From contig NZ_BIMC01000015.1 of NCBI RefSeq assembly GCF_004000885.1, forward strand, positions 62,001 to 126,000: DNA of 64,000 nt. Direction: 5' to 3'. The notes beneath the pieces were generated by a model. It had not been told where the DNA came from. It saw only the letters and a program-made list of their open reading frames with translations, and searched no databases. Position numbers and translations under genes: made by a program. Shown here piece after piece: positions 57,545-64,000 of the stretch (positions within the stretch are counted from its first letter, which is position 1; each line of letters opens with the position of its first letter). Source of the DNA: Paenibacillus glucanolyticus NBRC 15330. GTDB taxonomy: Bacteria > Bacillota > Bacilli > Paenibacillales > Paenibacillaceae.

Positions 57545-58429
57545 ATGGATGGTTTTGATATTTTAATTACATGCACGATGGTACTACTGGGATTGACACT
57601 TGTCTTTCTAATCTTTGCCAAGAAAAGAATGGATCGAAATGAACCGGTTTTCGGTTGGGCGAGAAAACAGCATATGCAAGAAACGGGTCAAAATCAAACT
57701 TCTCCTTCGGGGAATGTCAAGCTAAAAAAAGGTTCTGAGCGAATTATAGATATGCTTTCTTTAGAAGATGTAAAGGCCGGTATTTTCGAGAAAAAACATA
57801 ACGAGTATTGTCTCATCGTATCTTCAGACTCAGTAAATTATGATCTACTTTCGGAAGGTGCCAGACAAGCCATCATTCTCGGTTACAGTTCTCTGTATCG
57901 AGTTATCAGATTTCCAGTGCAAATTCTTGGACAAGCCGTAACCCAAGACCTCCGTCGAGAAGAAGAACGGTTTGAGATCAATTTAAAGAAATGTAATACA
58001 CACACTCGCGGTTACAACAACTCCGTTATTCAACACATTAAAGAGCGATCTCAGGAAGAGTTTCGTATTACCCGGAAGACATACTATGTGGTTTCTTATG
58101 TACCACAAACCGGTAGAATGGGCGCTTTATCTCCTGAAGACAGAGCAAAAGATATCCAAGATGAGCTCTATCAAAGGGCATGGACTATTGTTCAGATGCT
58201 TAAACAATGCGATATTCAATCCGAGATTTTGGATAGCTTAAGAGCCATGGAAGTGTTAAAACGCGCACTCAATCGAGATCGTATGGTCGTTAACCCCATT
58301 GATGATGTTGCGGATCGTGAAAAACTTAGTTCTTTATATGTAACGATCGATCCTACAACCCTGCCAGGATATGAGGACCTTGTAAATGATGTAGAGGAGG
58401 TGCGTGGTTATGTTCAAGAGGCTATTTAA
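57545..58429 (+). CDS. TrsD/TraC-like T4SS protein
   Basis: 294 aa from ATG 57545 (TAGGGGG 8 nt upstream; ATG 57521 has no site). One N-terminal membrane helix (ILITCTMVLLGLTLVFLIF), then a soluble domain with IIDMLSLEDVKAGIFEKKHN, EYCLIVSSDSVNYDLLSEGA and TRKTYYVVSYVP. The soluble part resembles the N-terminal VirB4-like domain (TraC/TrsD of Gram-positive systems) without the ATPase. It overlaps virB4 by 20 nt. Confidence 0.7.
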   Translation: MDGFDILITCTMVLLGLTLVFLIFAKKRMDRNEPVFGWARKQHMQETGQNQTSPSGNVKLKKGSERIIDMLSLEDVKAGIFEKKHNEYCLIVSSDSVNYDLLSEGARQAIILGYSSLYRVIRFPVQILGQAVTQDLRREEERFEINLKKCNTHTRGYNNSVIQHIKERSQEEFRITRKTYYVVSYVPQTGRMGALSPEDRAKDIQDELYQRAWTIVQMLKQCDIQSEILDSLRAMEVLKRALNRDRMVVNPIDDVADREKLSSLYVTIDPTTLPGYEDLVNDVEEVRGYVQEAI

Positions 58430-60521
58430 TCGAAAGAATTCACCAAAGAAGAATGAATCTTCAACAGAAGAGCAGATTTCTCTAGAGAAGGATAAGAATA
58501 AAGGAGACTCAAGAGATTTATATTTCCCCAGTATGATGGATAATCTCACGAACGATGGTATCACTTTTGAAAAGGACCATTTCGTTATCCAGACTGGCCT
58601 TGGTGATGTAAAGTACGGAAGGTCCTTCTTTGTAAAACCTTCTGGCTATCCACGAACGGTTCGCATAGGTTGGCTAGAGGGATTGTTTGCAGGAGATGAC
58701 ATGGATGTTTCGGTTCATATTGAACCATTAGATCGGAATGCTGCCATTAAGAAGTTGCAGAAGAAAATAGATGAATTTGAAACCGTCGTTTATTCTGCAG
58801 CCAACCGTAATGAAGGCGCGAAAATCGAAGATGCAATGCAAAAACGTGATGATGCAAAGTTTTTACAAAGGCAGATTAAGAATAATCAAAATGGCCTCTA
58901 TTACGTATCAGTTCAGGGAACAGTCTTTGCCAATACTCTGAATGATTTGAACGCTAAATCACGAGAGATTGAACGGGATCTTGGTGGTGAATCAATCGAG
59001 ATCATTAACTCATATGGCCGTCAGAAAGAAGGGTTTCTGTCATGTTTGCCGCTAGGGAAGAACTATTTGGAGAAGACAGACCGAAATTTGGATCAACTTT
59101 CTTTAACTGCAATTTTCCCTCATGCAAGCTCTAAACTTAATCATCAAGGCGGATTTCCAATAGGTCGTTACGGAAGAGAGTATGTGTATTATAACAACTT
59201 TGATACTAGTCTTAGCAATTATAGTATGGGGATCTTTGGTGTGTCAGGGTCTGGTAAGTCGGTACTCGTAAAACAGATCATTGGACGCGGGTTTATGGAT
59301 GGGATTGAGAAAAATGTCATTATTGACTGTGAACCTGAGTATATCGCACTTACAAAAGCACTAGGTGGTATAGTCATTCCAATATATCCATCTAAATCTA
59401 ATCAAGCAAGTCGTATTAACCCTTATGATATTTTCCCAGAGAAAGAAATTATCAATCAAGGTTATGAAAATGAATATACGATTGAACGAATTAATGTCCC
59501 GGAAAAAATAACAGAACTTCTAGAATTCTATAAGGTCATGAAGGAGTCATTGACACCTGATGCGAGAGGTTTGACCCCGATTGAAATTGGTGTATTAAGT
59601 GATGTTCTAGAGGAGCAATTCACATCAAGAGGCATCACTGAAGATCCGGAATCCATTTATCAGAACGAGGAAGATATCGATGAAAATGGAAGAATAACGT
59701 ATCGTCGCAAGTATATTGAAATGCCAACTATTTCTGAAACGCACAAGATGCTCGAAGAAATTCGTGATAATGGCTACGAAGACCTAAAAGAACTGTGTAC
59801 AATTGTACATTTGTTTACCAAAAATAAGGCGTTTGGAATGTTTGACGGTCAAACTCAGATTATTGCAGATTCGGGTGTTTCCCTCGATGATGCTCCTGTT
59901 ATCAACTTTGATATCTCGAAACTAAGTGCAAACGGAATCGAAAGACCGCTAGCTCAACACGTTTTGATGACATGGGTATGGAATAGATTCATTGTCTCAA
60001 ATCCAAAAGCTAAAAAGCGGGTCATTATTGACGAAGCCTGGATGATGATCAAGTACAGTACGATGATGGAATGGCTTAAGCAATTGAGTGCGCGTGGCCG
60101 TAAATGGAATGTATCTCTTACTCTTGTTAGTCAGCGTTATGAGATGTTTGATCGTACAGAGGCTGCAAGGGATGTTGTCGCCCAGTTTGAAACCGTGTGC
60201 TTCTTAAAACAATCTGATCAAGATATTAAGCCTATTTTGGATACGTATCGATTGTCTGATGATGTTGGCAATATGATACGCACGGCAAGTACTGGAGATG
60301 TAATCATGAAAGCCGGAAAGCAGATCGTGAGCTTCAGATCAGAGCCTACACCAGAAGAATGGCCATATCTTAATACGAACCAAAACATCCAAATGGGTCC
60401 TGGACCAGGAGGCGATGGGCCAGGTACTGGTACAAAACGGGTACGATCAAGAGAAGAGATGATCGATTTTTTAGAACACTCGCTTAAATTGAAAGAGGTT
60501 GAAGGAGAGGAAGTGGCCTAA
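58410..60521 (+). CDS. virB4: VirB4-family conjugation ATPase
   Basis: 703 aa from ATG 58410 (GAGGAGG 9 nt upstream). VirB4 powers T4SS assembly and substrate transfer. Walker A GVSGSGKS (residues 277-284), Walker B VIIDEAWMM (D541, E542), then SARGRKWNVSLTLVSQRYEMF and the sensor-like TVCFLKQSDQD. The N-terminal 230 residues match the membrane-docking CagE/VirB4_N region. The final 40 residues are Gly/Pro-rich then basic. Length is slightly short of the usual 800 but complete in motifs. Confidence 0.92.
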   Translation: MFKRLFNRKNSPKKNESSTEEQISLEKDKNKGDSRDLYFPSMMDNLTNDGITFEKDHFVIQTGLGDVKYGRSFFVKPSGYPRTVRIGWLEGLFAGDDMDVSVHIEPLDRNAAIKKLQKKIDEFETVVYSAANRNEGAKIEDAMQKRDDAKFLQRQIKNNQNGLYYVSVQGTVFANTLNDLNAKSREIERDLGGESIEIINSYGRQKEGFLSCLPLGKNYLEKTDRNLDQLSLTAIFPHASSKLNHQGGFPIGRYGREYVYYNNFDTSLSNYSMGIFGVSGSGKSVLVKQIIGRGFMDGIEKNVIIDCEPEYIALTKALGGIVIPIYPSKSNQASRINPYDIFPEKEIINQGYENEYTIERINVPEKITELLEFYKVMKESLTPDARGLTPIEIGVLSDVLEEQFTSRGITEDPESIYQNEEDIDENGRITYRRKYIEMPTISETHKMLEEIRDNGYEDLKELCTIVHLFTKNKAFGMFDGQTQIIADSGVSLDDAPVINFDISKLSANGIERPLAQHVLMTWVWNRFIVSNPKAKKRVIIDEAWMMIKYSTMMEWLKQLSARGRKWNVSLTLVSQRYEMFDRTEAARDVVAQFETVCFLKQSDQDIKPILDTYRLSDDVGNMIRTASTGDVIMKAGKQIVSFRSEPTPEEWPYLNTNQNIQMGPGPGGDGPGTGTKRVRSREEMIDFLEHSLKLKEVEGEEVA

Positions 60522-62819
60522 GTGAAACGCACTGTTTCAATAGTTTTGCTCGCCGTGATCCTCTCAGTCTTCCTACTGCAAAGTATGGCCTTTGCAGCTA
60601 CTGATACTGGATTGTTGATGCCACCAGGTACAACTTCGGTTGATGGTGAAGGCAAACTTTTCAGTGATGAAAAGTTAGAGCAAATGAAAAAGGATAAAGA
60701 GGACGCAAGCCTTACAGATGGAATCATGCTGGGGTTTATTCTAAGTCTTTTCAATGCTGTTCATATTAGTAGCTTACCAACATTAATATTTGGCAATCCA
60801 TATGGAGATTCTGGGACCCTCAATTACGGGATTTTTAGTGTAGGTGAAATGGAAAAAATCATTAATCCGATCTTAGGGTTATTAACCGGATTATATACTC
60901 TCATTCTAACGGCTGCTATTATGGTTTCTGCTGCTAAATTTGGATTAAAAGCATACTCACCCCAGGCGAAGGCTGATTTCTGGACAGACATAAATATGTG
61001 GGTGCTCTCAGCGTTCTTTATGGGTAGCTTTTGGTTGATTTTCAAAGTAATGATGAGTATAAATCTTGCACTCGTTTCCTCTATGTTCGATACCTTAAAG
61101 GCTACAGGTGCCGATGCAAACGGAGTATCGTTGATTGCTAGCGCTGGGAATTTTAATTTGGGTAATGCGATTGTTTATTTGGCGGAATTTGGACTCACTC
61201 TGTATTTGAACATCATCTATATCGCACGAAAAGTAATCATTATTTTTCTTGTGGTACTTTCACCATTTGCCGCGTACAGTTTGATTTTTGCAAAAACTAG
61301 AGCGTTCTTTGGAACATGGATGAAAGAATTAGCGGGAAATATTTTTCTTCAGTCAATACACGCAATCACGATTTTTGTCTTTGCCCAGTTATCTAGTCTT
61401 GCTGGAGAGGGCGGAGCTGAAATCTATGCAACTATCTATAGGTTGGGTCTATTGATTATGTTTATACCTATAACCGGCATGATTTCGAGATGGCTTAATT
61501 TGGGAGATTCAAGTTCCAAACTTGGGCAAACAGCTACTATGATGGGAGCTGGCTCAGTAGCCGGTGCAATGATGCTAGCAAAAGGTGCCGGCAACATGTT
61601 GGGTGGTAAACGAGCTGGTGGTGCTATGTCAGGAGCAATGACCGGAGGGATGACTGGAGGAATGGCTCCTGGATCGGGCAGTATGTCCGGATCTGCTCCG
61701 GATATGGGTAGTGATGCAGGAATGACAGCCCTCACTATGGCAGCTAAAGGTGGATCCGGTTGGCAAAAGTTCAAGAATATTGCTGGTGGAGTAGGAGCCG
61801 TTGCCGGGGGTGCTGTTGGTCTAACTATGGGTCCGGCGGGTGTTGCGGTTGGTGCAAAGCTGGGTGGAACGGCCGTGAAGGGCGCTATGCAAGGTGCACG
61901 TAATGTAAGTGCTGGGGTTAAAAACAGTTCAATGATGGCCACTTCTGCATTTTTCCCTGAGGGTGTTAAGTCGGCTTACCAATCAGCATCAGGTTCAGGC
62001 TTCTTTACTAAGATGAGGAGCATGGGATCTACAGGCAAAGAGAATTTCTCAGACATGTGGAACCATCTCGGAGAACGTCGTCGGTTCATGGGAAACATGG
62101 GAGAAGCATTGGGTAGCACAGTTGGAGCGGGTGCAGTCGGTCAAAAGCTGGGCCATATGTTCTCAGGTGCAAGCAGAGGCCGTGTTCAAGGGGCAAGTGA
62201 GATGTTTGGTGGAATGAATGATATGACCTTGCCTAAATTAGCTCAGAAATATGCCGGACAAAATGTTACATGGGAACAGAACAACAGTGGTTCAGCCTTT
62301 TATGCTCAAACGGCTAATGGTAAACAGCGTATTAGTAACTACGGAGCTGCTGACCCTACTTTGAAAAAAGGCGAGACTCGTGTCGCTGATTATAAATTCC
62401 CTGGTCATAACGAGAAATTTGAGCGTCAACCAAACGGCTCTTATAAATTATCTATGCCGCAGAGTTCGCAAGGGCATACATATGGGCCTAATGCAGTCGA
62501 AGGGCCTATCGGAATGTCTGGAGGTTCTAATGAACATATTGCTCGAACATCTGGAGCGTATATTCGAGGAGCTGATGGTTCTCGTTTTGAAGATAACCGG
62601 GTTGATGCAGCAAAGATTACGCCTGACAACTACTTCTCACACAACATAAAAGGTACGGATCGAAGGGATTGGAGTGATAAGGGGGCTGACTTATTATCTC
62701 GAAAAACTAAAGCTAGCACTGAATATACACCTCCAACAAACCAAACCAAGAAATTAAGCACTATAGCAAATCAAGCAGTTCGAGAACGAGCACGAACAAA
62801 AAATAAGGTTGTACTTTAA
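60522..62819 (+). CDS. VirB6/TrbL-like multispan membrane protein
   Basis: 765 aa from GTG 60522, with GGAGAGG before it in the end of virB4. N-terminal hydrophobic signal (VSIVLLAVILSVFLLQSMAF, then ATDTG). Six to seven membrane helices between residues 60 and 320 (LLTGLYTLILTAAIMVSAA, ALVSSMFDTL.., IIFLVVLSPFAAYSLIF, IHAITIFVFAQL). Residues 330-500 are Gly/Met/Ala-rich, and the C-terminal 250 residues are polar and soluble. This is the layout of VirB6-like channel proteins in Gram-positive conjugative plasmids. Confidence 0.8.
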   Translation: MKRTVSIVLLAVILSVFLLQSMAFAATDTGLLMPPGTTSVDGEGKLFSDEKLEQMKKDKEDASLTDGIMLGFILSLFNAVHISSLPTLIFGNPYGDSGTLNYGIFSVGEMEKIINPILGLLTGLYTLILTAAIMVSAAKFGLKAYSPQAKADFWTDINMWVLSAFFMGSFWLIFKVMMSINLALVSSMFDTLKATGADANGVSLIASAGNFNLGNAIVYLAEFGLTLYLNIIYIARKVIIIFLVVLSPFAAYSLIFAKTRAFFGTWMKELAGNIFLQSIHAITIFVFAQLSSLAGEGGAEIYATIYRLGLLIMFIPITGMISRWLNLGDSSSKLGQTATMMGAGSVAGAMMLAKGAGNMLGGKRAGGAMSGAMTGGMTGGMAPGSGSMSGSAPDMGSDAGMTALTMAAKGGSGWQKFKNIAGGVGAVAGGAVGLTMGPAGVAVGAKLGGTAVKGAMQGARNVSAGVKNSSMMATSAFFPEGVKSAYQSASGSGFFTKMRSMGSTGKENFSDMWNHLGERRRFMGNMGEALGSTVGAGAVGQKLGHMFSGASRGRVQGASEMFGGMNDMTLPKLAQKYAGQNVTWEQNNSGSAFYAQTANGKQRISNYGAADPTLKKGETRVADYKFPGHNEKFERQPNGSYKLSMPQSSQGHTYGPNAVEGPIGMSGGSNEHIARTSGAYIRGADGSRFEDNRVDAAKITPDNYFSHNIKGTDRRDWSDKGADLLSRKTKASTEYTPPTNQTKKLSTIANQAVRERARTKNKVVL

Positions 62820-62885
62820 ACAAGATTGAGGATGGTTGGGATTTTTCTCAGTCATCCTCATGCTCTATGATTGGACGGTGGAGGT

Positions 62886-64000
62886 ATGAACCCTCAAGAT
62901 CTAGCAAATGATGCAGCTGGTCAAGCAGGTGGTGCCGGCAAAAAAATCGCTGGGAAAATGGCCAGAAAAGCAGCGGGAAAAGCATTGAAATTCCTGAAAA
63001 AAATTGCTAAGGAATTTATAAAAAAATTGATTTTGGTTGTTGGCAAAAGTCTGCTTGCCATATTAGGTCCTTGGGTGCTGGGTGCTTTGGCTGTTGTCTT
63101 AGTTGTGGCGATAATTCTTTCGGCGATTCCATTTGCCGATTGGTTTCTAGGTGGAAACTCCAGAAGTGAATCACAGAAAAAAGCGGATATTCAGTATGAG
63201 GAAAAGTTTAAAAAAGCGGCTGATAAGACAGTAGCAGAAATTAATAATATAGAAGCAAATGCAGCGTGGAAAGCCAACTTGATGAACACTTTAAAACCAA
63301 GTTGGGGTATACCCGCTGCTTTGGTTCGATATCATATTGTAGTGAAAGATAAGAAAGTAAAGCTTTCCGATTATGATCCGGATGACCTCATTCAATTATT
63401 TAAACCTACCTTTTCATATTCCACTATAACCGATGACATGGAAACAATTAAGACAGTAACATATTGCACTACTACGGATGAAGAGGGAAACACCCACACC
63501 ACAGGCCCTACGACAAATATAACCTCTACGGCTAGACCAGCTCACAAGGTATTATCAGCTGCTACATTTAACTACGGAAATATGAATATTAAACCATTAA
63601 AACGGTATTATCCAGGGGGAACTGAAACTAAAACAGATCAATGGGATGAAACTGGTACCAGCTCAAGTGGTGATTGCACTACTACGTCCTATAGACAGTA
63701 CGAGCATACTACAGTTGATGATAGATTCCAGCCTGTTCTTAATATTGATGGTCCAAAATTTCAAAGCGTGCTTATTGGGCAGGGAATAAAGCAGGAAGAT
63801 ATGAAACTTGTGTATGAGTTTATTAAAACGGCTGATCCTACTTGGAATCCTTATTTGTATGGTGGAAACGGTAGCGGTAATGGCCTTGGAGGATACGCAG
63901 GGCAAGCAAAAGTATCCGAAGCAGTTATGAGATGGGAACCACTTGTACGAAAATATGCGATTATATACGGCATTGAGGATCAAGTTAACCTTATCCTTGC
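62886..64000 (+). CDS. Partial T4SS cell-wall hydrolase (VirB1/CwlT-like)
   Basis: The frame runs off the window end (371 codons seen). ATG 62886 follows GTGGAGGT. The N-terminal 50 residues are basic and Ala/Gly-rich; one membrane helix (LGPWVLGALAVVLVVAIILS) follows, then an extracellular region. The last visible residues, WEPLVRKYAIIYGIEDQVNL, are the typical beginning of the lysozyme-like/transglycosylase domain in CwlT proteins, which opens peptidoglycan for the channel. A C-terminal NlpC/P60 peptidase would be expected beyond the window. Confidence 0.75.
   Translation, partial: MNPQDLANDAAGQAGGAGKKIAGKMARKAAGKALKFLKKIAKEFIKKLILVVGKSLLAILGPWVLGALAVVLVVAIILSAIPFADWFLGGNSRSESQKKADIQYEEKFKKAADKTVAEINNIEANAAWKANLMNTLKPSWGIPAALVRYHIVVKDKKVKLSDYDPDDLIQLFKPTFSYSTITDDMETIKTVTYCTTTDEEGNTHTTGPTTNITSTARPAHKVLSAATFNYGNMNIKPLKRYYPGGTETKTDQWDETGTSSSGDCTTTSYRQYEHTTVDDRFQPVLNIDGPKFQSVLIGQGIKQEDMKLVYEFIKTADPTWNPYLYGGNGSGNGLGGYAGQAKVSEAVMRWEPLVRKYAIIYGIEDQVNLIL

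Noticed and set aside
61436-61942. Minus-strand frame of 168 codons
   Set aside because: It mirrors the Gly/Met/Ala-rich stretch of the VirB6-like gene; no start signals.

Overview
The window reads as a large stretch (more than 64 kb) of a conjugative plasmid, or a plasmid-like integrative element, from a low-GC Firmicute. The likely host is in Bacillales, probably Paenibacillaceae. Support: AT-rich DNA, strong AGGAGG ribosome binding sites with frequent TTG and GTG starts, Bacillus-type LexA boxes, two giant SLH-domain surface proteins, an IS3-family element, an iteron origin, and Gram-positive type IV secretion genes. There is no rRNA, tRNA or CRISPR array. Both window ends cut genes.

Layout. 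0-8.4 kb: accessory region with an IS3 element, a LexA-type promoter and many small unknown or membrane genes on both strands. 8.4-12 kb: replication module, with a Rep-like protein, seven 17-bp iterons, a DnaA box and a second large protein. 12.6-19.9 kb: mobilisation genes, namely a degenerate CpaF/VirB11-like protein, the VirD4/TraG coupling ATPase, an S1-domain protein and a replication-relaxation (Replic_Relax) protein. 20-26.4 kb: DNA metabolism, namely a CHC2/Toprim primase, a tRNA-guanine transglycosylase/DpdA-like enzyme, a PolI-type 5' nuclease interrupted by a nonsense codon, and a fragment of the LigA BRCT domain. 26.6-30.8 kb: small unknown genes. 31-34 kb: two divergent C5-cytosine methyltransferases in tandem. 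34.4-45.7 kb: two giant secreted fibronectin-III/SLH proteins. 47-52.1 kb: a canonical C5 methyltransferase, then a DUF3343 (Se/S carrier-like) plus DndC-like sulfurtransferase pair. 52.1-52.7 kb: 5' fragment of a group II intron. 53.3-55.9 kb: a DnaN-like clamp and a LexA-box membrane-protein operon. 56.6-64 kb: T4SS operon (pilin, PrgI/VirB3-like, TrsD/TraC-like, VirB4, VirB6-like, and the start of a cell-wall hydrolase).

The most striking feature is a plasmid-wide layer of RNA leaders. About twenty transcription units start with a sigma-A promoter, then a small hairpin about 20-30 nt after the -10 box, then an intrinsic terminator, and only then the gene. Two families are visible. In family 1, an outer stem encloses a 3-bp inner stem with an ANGC tetraloop; it precedes mostly DNA-metabolism genes (primase, 5' nuclease, methyltransferase, clamp). 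In family 2, a 4-6 bp stem has an (A/G)AGCA loop, and its loop and 3' arm are also the 5' arm of the terminator, so the two folds exclude each other. Family 2 precedes replication, conjugation and surface genes (Rep, VirB11-like, VirD4, S1/relaxase, T4SS operon, both SLH proteins). Stems covary while loops stay fixed. I do not recognise either as a named riboswitch or antiterminator site; together they look like a coordinated attenuation or antitermination regulon.

A second theme is DNA modification: three C5 methyltransferases sharing one N-terminal domain, a DpdA-like base-exchange enzyme, and a DndC-like sulfurtransferase with its own possible sulfur carrier. All assignments are from reading the sequence without database searches.
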